A DNA stretch of 64,000 nucleotides from JBASEY01 sp964404285 (GTDB lineage Bacteria > CSSED10-310). The stretch covers positions 171,020-235,019 of the forward strand of contig CAYOJK010000003.1 in assembly GCA_964404285.1 (NCBI GenBank). Reading direction: 5' to 3'. This document shows, one piece after another, positions 54,493-62,421 of this stretch. The notes beneath the pieces are model-generated. The model was given only the letters and a program-made list of their open reading frames with translations. It made no database searches and was not told where the DNA came from. Both the position numbers and the translations under genes were made by a program. How positions within the stretch are numbered: position 1 is the stretch's first letter; every line of letters begins with the position of its first letter.

Positions 54493-54705
54493 CGGATTTT
54501 TTCTTCTAACAAAATAGTTTACCTATAAGTTCACTTCCGGTCAAGAAATATCGCCCCTGAAATCTAATTTAAGTAAAAAAGAATGTGCTGTGAGCACTTC
54601 GTAGCATTTAAAATGCCTGTTTAATCAACCTATAAAACAATCACACTGCAAGCGTTTTGATTTATTCAACTAGGTATTTAATCAAAGGTGAATATCATAT
54701 AGAAG

Positions 54706-54736
54706 GGTCTATCACCGCGTGTGCGGGGAAAATACC
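54706..54736. repeat. Single sequence resembling a type I-E CRISPR repeat
   Basis: The core ATCACCGCGTGTGCGGGG carries the CCGCGTGTGCGG stem of type I-E repeats such as that of E. coli and Salmonella, followed by AAAATAC. Only one copy is present; there is no array and no cas gene. It may be a relic of an array or a chance hairpin. Confidence 0.35.
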
Positions 54737-54769
54737 GGTTTGGCATTACCAAGAATGCTCAAAGCTATT

Positions 54770-55040
54770 AAAGAAATTCTGTTAATTCTTTAATCCTTGA
54801 AAATTTTCTCAACTTTATTTCTTTTTAAACTGTTGATGGCAACGCTATCTAATTTTATAATGAAACCCTGTGGCTAAGCTAAAAGCTTGTTGCTGAAATG
54901 TTTAAGAAAGACCGCAGTGTTATTTCAAAGCATAAGAAAAAGATCTTTGAAGATGGCGAATTGAACGAGCGAGTGGATCGAAGTAAACGAAGATGTACTT
55001 ATCAAGTTTTTGATGGAAACTCAGACGGTGTTTCCAAATA
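54770..55040 (+). pseudogene. Decayed second copy of the RhuM-like fragment
   Basis: This stretch aligns by eye with 53171-53440: the shared leader TTAAT-CTTTAATCCTTG-like, then AAACTG-TGATGGCAA, TTTTATAATGAAACCCTGTGG, AGAAAGACCGCA-GTTAT and AACTGAACGAGC. It has in-frame stops and a 9-base deletion relative to the first copy. It is a degraded duplicate. Confidence 0.6.
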
Positions 55041-55060
55041 AGTATGGGGGGTAGTCATTC

Positions 55061-56194
55061 ATGGACGGTAGTATTTTTATAGTGAACGAGGATGGAACTT
55101 TGGTTGAGTTGAACGAAGAAAATTATGATTCAGAGTCAATTTTGCAGGATTTGCTTGCTCAGTACCCCAACCTATTAGCGGGTAACCAGATCGACCCTGA
55201 TGATCCCAGGAAATGGATTCTTGTTTCAAAGGAATTGCCGATACCCGATGATTATGATTCCGGTGGGCGATATTCTCTGGATCATTTGTTTCTGGATCAG
55301 GATGCGATACCGACTTTGGTTGAGGTCAAGCGTCACACGGATTCTCGTATTAGACGTGAAGTGGTTGCGCAGATGCTTGACTATGCCGCAAATTCAGTTT
55401 CATTTCTTTCTGTGGAAAGAATGCAAACGCTGTTCACCTATAATTGTGAAAAGTCCAATAAAAATCCAGATGTTGTTTTAGCGGAATTTCTGGAAAATAA
55501 ATCTGCTGAAGAATATTGGTTTCAGGTCAAAACAAATCTTCAGGCCGGCAGAATCAGGCTGATATTTGTTGCCGATAAAATTCCGACTGAATTGGCCCGA
55601 ATAGTTGAGTTTTTAAACAACCAAATGGATCCTGCAGAAGTCTTGGCAGTTGAAATACCACGCTTCAGAGGAGGTAATATCGTCACCTTGGTGCCGCGAG
55701 TAATCGGACAGACAAGTGAAGCCAGACGTAAAAAATCCGATGGCATCAGAGAAACACATCAATGGGATAAAGAGTCGTTTCTTTCGGAATTACAAAAGAA
55801 TTGTAATGCTGAAGAATTTATAACCGCGAAACGTTTAATGGACTGGTCTGAAAAGAATTTATCACGTGCAATCTGGGGAAGAGGACACTCGATGGGATCT
55901 TTCATGCCCGTTTTGGATTATAACGGAGTATCCTACGGTTTTTTTGTGCTTTGGACATACGGCGCAATCGAGATGCAGTTTCAGTATTTAAAACAAAAAC
56001 CTCCATTTGATCGAATCGACATGCGCAATCAGTTGCGCAGCAAGTTAAACGAAATAAAAAATGTCGATATCCCGGAAGACGGTATTGAAAGAAGACCCAG
56101 TTTTAAAGTCTCCATGATAACGGAAGAATCACAGTTTAATATATTTATTTCGGCAATGAACTGGGCGATTTCGATGATAAAGGATCAATCATAA
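55061..56194 (+). CDS. PD-(D/E)XK nuclease-like protein
   Basis: The N-terminal half of this 377-residue protein has the nuclease-fold pattern. An Asp in SLDHLFLDQD is followed by the TLVEVKRHTD strand (E-x-K) and by REVVAQMLDYAAN. This is a D...EVK arrangement as in restriction-like endonucleases, though I cannot name the family. The C-terminal part (about 235-370) has no motif I recognise. GGGGGG lies before the ATG. It stands in an accessory area next to a defence-like operon on the other strand. Confidence 0.6.
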   Translation: MDGSIFIVNEDGTLVELNEENYDSESILQDLLAQYPNLLAGNQIDPDDPRKWILVSKELPIPDDYDSGGRYSLDHLFLDQDAIPTLVEVKRHTDSRIRREVVAQMLDYAANSVSFLSVERMQTLFTYNCEKSNKNPDVVLAEFLENKSAEEYWFQVKTNLQAGRIRLIFVADKIPTELARIVEFLNNQMDPAEVLAVEIPRFRGGNIVTLVPRVIGQTSEARRKKSDGIRETHQWDKESFLSELQKNCNAEEFITAKRLMDWSEKNLSRAIWGRGHSMGSFMPVLDYNGVSYGFFVLWTYGAIEMQFQYLKQKPPFDRIDMRNQLRSKLNEIKNVDIPEDGIERRPSFKVSMITEESQFNIFISAMNWAISMIKDQS

Positions 56195-56237
56195 GATGGA
56201 AGTCTTAAAGTTCAATTGCTGAAAGGTAACTTAAAAA

Positions 56238-57611
56238 CTAATCATCCTGATGCGACAAAGAATAGTGAATTAGTAGATTTCGGATTTTCCCGTTTGATGT
56301 TTTGGGCATAGAAGCATTTTTTGAGGGGTTATCAGAGATAAGACCAATGAATTCGGATCTTTCATTTTTCGTTAGATTTCTGAAGTTTGTTTTCCAGTCC
56401 AACGCACCATCGTTAGCATGGTTTTTTCTGTAAATAATATAATCATTTGGCATATAAACAATTTCAAGGAATTCCTCATAAGTTGAACCGAATGCTGCTT
56501 CAAAGAAACTTCTTTTGGGGCTAATAAGACCTCTTGTTGCAAGCAGAATACACTGTATTCCCCGAAGTAATTTTCTATTCCAGTTTTTTCCAACAAAGGT
56601 TCTATCTTTTGCATCCAATGGAATATATTTCATTGGGAATGAATATATTTTAGTACCCAGCTCTTCATTCAGAAGGATATTGATCTTCAATCGTTCATAG
56701 AAATCGTTTGGAGTGTCTAAATAATTGAACAAGATGTAATTTGATAATCTTAACAGTCCGTGATGATGCGCCATTCTAATTTTCTCTTCATATTCTTTTC
56801 TGTGCTCTATGTGATCAAACGCGATACGTAACGGATCAATAGCAGTTTTTGCTATCATAGACATTTTAGAATTATTAAGATATTTCATATCAGTACCTTG
56901 ATTAAAATCTACATATCTTTTTTTATTGCTGAGTTTGGCACCGCTATGAAATCCTAAATCAATAATATCATTGACAATTTTTTCAAAATGCTTTGAAGCA
57001 AGAATATTATTATCCATAAGAATCAAGTTCTGCCGCTGTCCATATACCTCTTCAACGCACATAATCTGTTTTTTTAAGGGTAAATAATCAACAAATTCAG
57101 GTTCTATTCTGTGAACTGCACAGAAATCACATCTGTTTGGACAACCTCTTGTAGCATAGCCAATAAAACAGTCTTTAAGTGGGTAATTATAATCAGTTTC
57201 ATCCAATAGTCCATAATCCGGAATAAGATTATCAACAATATATTTATCTTTTAGCCCAAGAATTCCAGGTTTGTTGATCAGTCCCTTGATTACAGTTACT
57301 TTGAACTTATCTCTTATTTCGTGACCCAAAAGAGTAGCAAGTACCCCGCCAATAAAAATATCTTCAGTGTTAAAGACAGAGTTTATATAGTATTCGATTG
57401 TTTTGAGAGTAATGCCCCAATGATATGTGAAAATTGAGCTGATATAAATCCGGTCCCACTTTTCGAGTCTATTTTCATGAATACAACCTTTTGTAAATTG
57501 AACATAATCACCTCTCAATTTATGATATGTTGACAATTTCATTAAACCTAAAGGCGGGAATTTGCTTTTAAAGTCGGGTTCAACCAATAAAACTCTAAGT
57601 TTTTTATTCAT
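56238..57611 (-). CDS. Radical SAM protein with an N-terminal cobalamin-binding-like domain
   Basis: This 457-residue protein starts with a ~140-residue Rossmann-like domain (LRVLLVEPDFKSKFPPLGL, then IGGVLATLL), the fold used to bind B12 in many radical SAM enzymes. The radical SAM motif CPNRCDFC follows near residue 180. It is the last gene of the six-gene operon, five bases after the Dnd-associated-like gene. The reaction is not known; it may modify a nucleic acid or protein of the system. The B12-binding His motif (DxHxxG) is not seen, so B12 use is unsure. Confidence 0.7.
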   Translation of the reverse strand: MNKKLRVLLVEPDFKSKFPPLGLMKLSTYHKLRGDYVQFTKGCIHENRLEKWDRIYISSIFTYHWGITLKTIEYYINSVFNTEDIFIGGVLATLLGHEIRDKFKVTVIKGLINKPGILGLKDKYIVDNLIPDYGLLDETDYNYPLKDCFIGYATRGCPNRCDFCAVHRIEPEFVDYLPLKKQIMCVEEVYGQRQNLILMDNNILASKHFEKIVNDIIDLGFHSGAKLSNKKRYVDFNQGTDMKYLNNSKMSMIAKTAIDPLRIAFDHIEHRKEYEEKIRMAHHHGLLRLSNYILFNYLDTPNDFYERLKINILLNEELGTKIYSFPMKYIPLDAKDRTFVGKNWNRKLLRGIQCILLATRGLISPKRSFFEAAFGSTYEEFLEIVYMPNDYIIYRKNHANDGALDWKTNFRNLTKNERSEFIGLISDNPSKNASMPKTSNGKIRNLLIHYSLSHQDD

Positions 57612-57616
57612 GAATT

Positions 57617-58057
57617 TTATATACTCTGTTCATGTATAAAACCGAGCAAAATTTTCGGTAATTCTTTAGCATAGCCAGACTTTTCAAGTTTGAGAATTCC
57701 TTCACTCGTCATATAGTCGCTCAATAGCTCTCTTATTAAATATTCCATGCCACCATTTGCATATTCTTCAATTTCGGAAATGACTACTTTATCATCTTCA
57801 ATGGATGATAAATCCATATCATTTTTCTCTAAAACCATTGCATAATAGCAAGCGAATTCTTCTGGTGAGATTGTATGAGAGTAGAAGCGATCGTCCCCAT
57901 GGGGTCCAAGCGGTTTTCTAAGATTGTGTTTATATCCCAAACAGGCACATAAAAAGAATAGCTCGTGCATATCACCCAACGCGAAATTTTTCATATCATT
58001 ATATATAGTTTTATATTTAACATCTGTTTTAACTCTAATATCTCCAGCCATCGTCAT
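57617..58057 (-). CDS. Dnd-associated-protein-4-like small protein
   Basis: A 146-residue, mainly helical protein with LFFLCACLGYKHNLRKPLG and EIEEYANGGMEYLIRELL. These resemble the conserved patterns of the dnd system-associated protein 4 family, found beside DNA phosphorothioation genes. This identification is from memory of the family pattern and should be tested. It overlaps the ATPase gene (ATGA) and precedes the radical SAM gene by five bases. Confidence 0.55.
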   Translation of the reverse strand: MTMAGDIRVKTDVKYKTIYNDMKNFALGDMHELFFLCACLGYKHNLRKPLGPHGDDRFYSHTISPEEFACYYAMVLEKNDMDLSSIEDDKVVISEIEEYANGGMEYLIRELLSDYMTSEGILKLEKSGYAKELPKILLGFIHEQSI

Positions 58058-60108
58058 ATTGAGTTCTCCCTATTATTAAGAATCATCTTTTTAAATTCAT
58101 TAGTTTTGTGTTCTTGAATATGAGTTATTCCTGGACCTTTCCCGTACAAACGGTAGAATTTACCCCATCGATTGCTCTGGGATAAAAATTCGGCTTCTTG
58201 CATTCTGAATTCTGTGTCAGTTGCCAGCAAAATCCATTGTGCGCAGAAAGTCGGAATTTTCTGAATGAGATTTTTTCGATGTTCGACTGATAATCTACTG
58301 AAAGGCGTATCCATGAAGAAAGGCATTTCAAAAATTGAGTCAGGAGCTGCAACTTTCGCAAGTGCAGCAATAAAAGAAATGGACATAATTTGACGTTGAC
58401 CTGCTGAGATATTCGCAAGGAAAGGCTTTCCCCATTTATCAAGAATCTGAAGAGAGTAATCATCGTTCACAATAATCTTTCCAAGTGTTTCTTTACCCTC
58501 TTTATCAAGCAATTGGGAAAAATAGTTATTTGCCTTTTTAGCTATGTCTTCTTTTATCTCTCTAGTAAATTGTTCATAAATTTCAATCAGAGCTTTGTTT
58601 GCTTCAAACGCAATTCTTGCTTCTTGAGCTAATTTTTCCTTAATAAATTCCTCAGTTTCAAGCTTTTTTCTTTGTTCTTCCAATGATGCTTGCTGATCTG
58701 AGAGTTCTTCTATGTCAGCTTTCAATAATTCAATATTAGCCAATAATTTTATAATTTTTCCATCCAGTTTTTCTCTTATCTTTTGGAGTTTGCCAGCATC
58801 TTTTCTTTCTGATTCACCAATCTTCTCATTCAGAAATTCGACTTCTTGTCTAAGTTTTTCAATTTCATTTCTTGTTACAGCATATCTTTGGAGGTAAGTA
58901 TCAACTGAGGTTGAAACATCATCCATATGACTTTTAATGCTACTCAAATAGCGCCAGATTTCTAATGCAGAATTTTCAAGTTCATGGTCACAGGCCTTAT
59001 TTTTCCAATCACGAATTTTAAAGAACGGCTCAGTCCCTGTGATTATTTCTCTGCCACAAATACACTTTTTCTGCTCAAATATTTTTTCTATCAGATCTTG
59101 TCTAATTTCTGACGGAATTTCACCCTTTTGCTTCCTTTTTTCAATATTTTCGAAAACGGATTCGATTGTATTTTTAATCAAGAAAAAACTAGCCTTTCCT
59201 GTTTTTGTTTTCATTTCTATAAGCAGCTTATCTGATAGTTCATCAAGCTCTTTTATTCGAGTTTCAAGATAATTTCTTTTTTCAACCCATTGACGGATTT
59301 CTTCGTATTCATCCAGCCTTCTGTCGATCTGTTTTTTTTCTTTTTGAGCTAAATTGTGTTCTTCTTCAGATTTCTCTAATTCTGTGTTCTTCCTCTCCAG
59401 TTCTTCCTCATTAACTTTTAAGCTGTTAAGAACTTTTCCAAACTCACCTGTTGCTTTTCTGCTCAATTCCTTGTCGAGATTCTTGCTGAGTTTCTGTGTG
59501 GCTCTAATAGCTTTTTCTAATGAGTCAACATTTAGTAAATTTCGAATTCCTCTAGATATTTCTTTTTTCTGATCAATCGTAGCTAGTGTCAGTCTTTGAA
59601 TTTTCTCACCATCAAACAGAAAATATTCTTTCACTTTTTCATCAAGTATTTCTGTGATCATTTGATTAATCTTATCAATATCTTTATGACTTTTTGTATT
59701 TCCATCTGCTAAAGTTTCGAAAAGAATAGCTTTATCAACTTGTTCAATACGCTTTTCGCCTTCAATACAACCAATTAGTGTCCTTTTCAGTGCATAGCTA
59801 TTTTGCTTATGTTGAAAATGCAATTCAATGAAAGCTTCTGCTTTTTCATTATTCATAGAAGATTCTAACAAATGCGAAGTATTAATCAGGTACAGTTCTT
59901 CCTTTGCTACTTGCTCATCTTGTGATAATAATCTCGATCCAAATAGACAAAACATAACTGCACGAAAAATACCTGTTTTTCCTCTTCCATTCTCACCAAA
60001 TATCACAGTAACATTCTGGGGGTAGTTTGGGGTTGCGATTGCAAAATCTATTTGCTGCGTACCATAGAATTGACGGAAATTACTCATGATCAATTTATTC
60101 AGAATCAC
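58054..60108 (-). CDS. DndD/Rad50-like SMC ATPase
   Basis: The 684-residue protein has an ABC-type head split by a long coiled coil. Walker A (GENGRGKT) is near residue 38. The zinc-hook-like motif is CICGRE near residue 350, and the coiled coil spans about residues 190-530. At the end come the signature SAGQRQIMSIS and the Walker B region FFMDTPFSRLS. The order and length fit DndD, the ATPase of DNA phosphorothioation, and related Rad50-like proteins of anti-phage systems. It lies between the small-protein gene (overlap 14 bases) and the Dnd4-like gene. Confidence 0.8.
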   Translation of the reverse strand: MILNKLIMSNFRQFYGTQQIDFAIATPNYPQNVTVIFGENGRGKTGIFRAVMFCLFGSRLLSQDEQVAKEELYLINTSHLLESSMNNEKAEAFIELHFQHKQNSYALKRTLIGCIEGEKRIEQVDKAILFETLADGNTKSHKDIDKINQMITEILDEKVKEYFLFDGEKIQRLTLATIDQKKEISRGIRNLLNVDSLEKAIRATQKLSKNLDKELSRKATGEFGKVLNSLKVNEEELERKNTELEKSEEEHNLAQKEKKQIDRRLDEYEEIRQWVEKRNYLETRIKELDELSDKLLIEMKTKTGKASFFLIKNTIESVFENIEKRKQKGEIPSEIRQDLIEKIFEQKKCICGREIITGTEPFFKIRDWKNKACDHELENSALEIWRYLSSIKSHMDDVSTSVDTYLQRYAVTRNEIEKLRQEVEFLNEKIGESERKDAGKLQKIREKLDGKIIKLLANIELLKADIEELSDQQASLEEQRKKLETEEFIKEKLAQEARIAFEANKALIEIYEQFTREIKEDIAKKANNYFSQLLDKEGKETLGKIIVNDDYSLQILDKWGKPFLANISAGQRQIMSISFIAALAKVAAPDSIFEMPFFMDTPFSRLSVEHRKNLIQKIPTFCAQWILLATDTEFRMQEAEFLSQSNRWGKFYRLYGKGPGITHIQEHKTNEFKKMILNNRENSI

Positions 60109-60280
60109 TTATTTCCATCCTTTTTCGAACAATCTGTCTGACAACTGTTTGTAGACGTTCTTCAATAGCAATTTCAGAAAGTCCCATCTCTGCTGATTGA
60201 ATCGCTGCTAAAGCTAGATCAGAGACATCTGGGTCCAGCTCTTTGATTCTATTTATTATTCTCACATTAATATCTAACAT
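60095..60280 (-). CDS. Small protein of a DNA modification-type operon
   Basis: A 61-residue, acidic, all-helical protein (IIAIEERLQTVVRQIV-like end, ALAAIQSAEMGLS in the middle). It resembles small proteins annotated as associated with DNA modification systems. It overlaps the helicase gene and the ATPase gene, so it is probably translated with them. Its function is not known. Confidence 0.55.
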   Translation of the reverse strand: MLDINVRIINRIKELDPDVSDLALAAIQSAEMGLSEIAIEERLQTVVRQIVRKRMEISDSE

Positions 60281-62421
60281 TCCATATCCTCACATAACAA
60301 AATACTGTCCTCTTTGGACTGCATCAATTTATTGTAAACATCCCAAGGTTTCTCATCAAGAAGATTTAAAAGTTCATAATTATCTAATATCTTCCACAAG
60401 TATTTTCTTGCTTCGAATTCGTTTAATGCAGCTGCTGCAAATTCAGCAAATCTTGGCATTTCTCTTTTTAATATACCTGCATCAATCTCGCGTTTTAGAG
60501 CTAAGTTTCTTTTATCTGGCACTAGTATAAAGTCATAAATATCAGCGTTGTTTTTACCATCCTGTTTTCTTAATATTCTTCCTCTTCTTTGAACAAATTC
60601 ACGAGGATTTGAAGTGCTCGCCAGAAAATAAGCGACACGTGTTGATGGAACATCAACACCTTCATCCAGACATTTAATAGCAACTAATACCTGAATATCT
60701 CCTTCATCGAATTGTTTTAAGACTGATTGTCTATCCCGTATCGATACCGTATGGACAAATTCATGACATCTGATTCCGAGATTAGAAATTGCCTTCAATA
60801 CAGCCTGATGCTTTCCAGGTGCACAATATACAAGTGTATGGCTGATTTCACTTTTGTGATTTTGACAGTCTTGATTTTGTTTTGAAAGCAGATTAAGTAG
60901 CGTTGTCAGTTTGTTATCAGCACCTGCAACTATTCGCGATCGTGCTAAAAGTATTCTCTTCAGTTGGTTTTCATCAATTCGTTTTCCAGATTCCCTTAAA
61001 GATATGAGCTGAAATATTTTAAAAGATAAATCTTCATATTCTTCCATCTCATTATCGGTCAAATTAATCAGAATAGGGTGATATTCATATGGCACTAAAT
61101 AATCACCGATTGCGTTTTCAAGTGTAAACTCAAAACAAACATCACCAAAATAGGAAAATATTTCTTCAGTTCCAAGTGGGTCAAACCATCTTTTTGGCGT
61201 TGCAGACAGACCAAGTCGAAGAGCGCAATATTGAATCATAGCATTCTTAAAAGATGGTGAGCCAAGTCTATGAACTTCGTCTCCAATTATCATTGTATAT
61301 TCAGGATTCAAATTTCTAACCGATTTTATAAATTTGGGCGTTGAAGCGGTTGCATGTGTGGTGAGAATGCAAAGATTATCAATCGCATTAATATTAAAAT
61401 CTTGAATTTTGGATTTGACATCTAGATGCCATTTGCCATGCTCACTGCTACAGAGTATCGGATGGAAGTTGAATTTCAGACAATTTTTTTCCCATTGTTC
61501 AATCAGGTGAAGATAAGGCACTTGTATGATGATACCAAGTTTTCCAAGTTCATTATAACGATCAACGGCAGCAGAAAGGGAAGTAAAGGTTTTTCCGGTT
61601 CCTGTCGCCATCTCAAATATACCTCTACAACCAGAATCCACCCAAGACTTAATAGCTTCGCTTTGAAATCCATACAAATTTGCAAAATGGGCTGGTTTCG
61701 TATCTGTTTTGAGATAAGTGTTTTTAGATTTTATTTGATAGGGCCTTATATCAGAATATCTGAGTTTGATGAATCTGTCTTTTATTGCGTCAGGAATTTT
61801 GAAAATATTAAATTGGCTATTTCCCTTATCCCATAGAAGGTCCAACCTGTTTTTATGTTTTTCAACATATGGTAATTGGCCAGATTCCCAAGATTTAAAA
61901 ACTGAAAATGCCTCCCCATTTAAAGATCCTTTTATACTATCATTGAATGACCCATGAATGGCAACGATATCACCCAAAGAATCAATAAAAACCCCAACTT
62001 TATCATGATAGTCACAATGAGAATTTGGATCTTTAGCAATTGCAAAACGGAACTCCAAAATCTCATCTGCAATCATCCAGGCGAGTGTATTTAAAGTATC
62101 TTTTTTTAATGCTTTTTCCAGCATTTCAATGTTTAATTCAAGAATCTTCTTTAACTTATCATCTTTTCTTGCTTTTTCTCCAAGTTCAAAAGCATTCCAA
62201 TCGCTTTGGCTTAAAATAGGAGAAATCACAAATTTGGCTTTTCCTGAATTTTCAACAAATTTCGTTAATCCTTTCGATGCTATGTGTAACCAACCCGAAG
62301 AAAAAAAGCCTACACCCCTGGTGTAGCATATTGAATTATTGAGAAGCGGTACCATCAAGTCTTGTACGAGATCGTGCTCTGCACTGTCGTAAACCGGTTT
62401 CAAATTCAATTCTTTAAGCAT
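60274..62421 (-). CDS. PLD-nuclease and superfamily 2 helicase fusion
   Basis: The 715-residue protein has an N-terminal phospholipase-D-type domain with a single HKD-like motif (YHDKVGVFID and GSFNDS, residues ~140-175). A DEAD/DEAH-type helicase follows with Walker A ATGTGKT near residue 275, motif II GDEVH, motif III LSATP and motif VI FVQRRGRILR. This is like helicases associated with DNA phosphorothioation or PLD-containing restriction systems. It is probably the effector that cuts or remodels DNA. The HKD spacing differs from the consensus by one residue, so nuclease activity is not certain. Confidence 0.78.
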   Translation of the reverse strand: MLKELNLKPVYDSAEHDLVQDLMVPLLNNSICYTRGVGFFSSGWLHIASKGLTKFVENSGKAKFVISPILSQSDWNAFELGEKARKDDKLKKILELNIEMLEKALKKDTLNTLAWMIADEILEFRFAIAKDPNSHCDYHDKVGVFIDSLGDIVAIHGSFNDSIKGSLNGEAFSVFKSWESGQLPYVEKHKNRLDLLWDKGNSQFNIFKIPDAIKDRFIKLRYSDIRPYQIKSKNTYLKTDTKPAHFANLYGFQSEAIKSWVDSGCRGIFEMATGTGKTFTSLSAAVDRYNELGKLGIIIQVPYLHLIEQWEKNCLKFNFHPILCSSEHGKWHLDVKSKIQDFNINAIDNLCILTTHATASTPKFIKSVRNLNPEYTMIIGDEVHRLGSPSFKNAMIQYCALRLGLSATPKRWFDPLGTEEIFSYFGDVCFEFTLENAIGDYLVPYEYHPILINLTDNEMEEYEDLSFKIFQLISLRESGKRIDENQLKRILLARSRIVAGADNKLTTLLNLLSKQNQDCQNHKSEISHTLVYCAPGKHQAVLKAISNLGIRCHEFVHTVSIRDRQSVLKQFDEGDIQVLVAIKCLDEGVDVPSTRVAYFLASTSNPREFVQRRGRILRKQDGKNNADIYDFILVPDKRNLALKREIDAGILKREMPRFAEFAAAALNEFEARKYLWKILDNYELLNLLDEKPWDVYNKLMQSKEDSILLCEDMEC

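Larger units (their letters stand above)
54493..55060. other. Intergenic stretch with relics only
   Basis: The ~570 bases between the antitoxin-like gene and the PD-(D/E)XK gene hold no intact gene. They hold a lone CRISPR-repeat-like sequence at 54706-54736 and a decayed RhuM-like copy at 54770-55040. Confidence 0.6.

Noticed and set aside
54706..54736. CRISPR array
   Set aside because: Only one repeat-like copy, no spacers and no cas genes; kept only as a possible relic.
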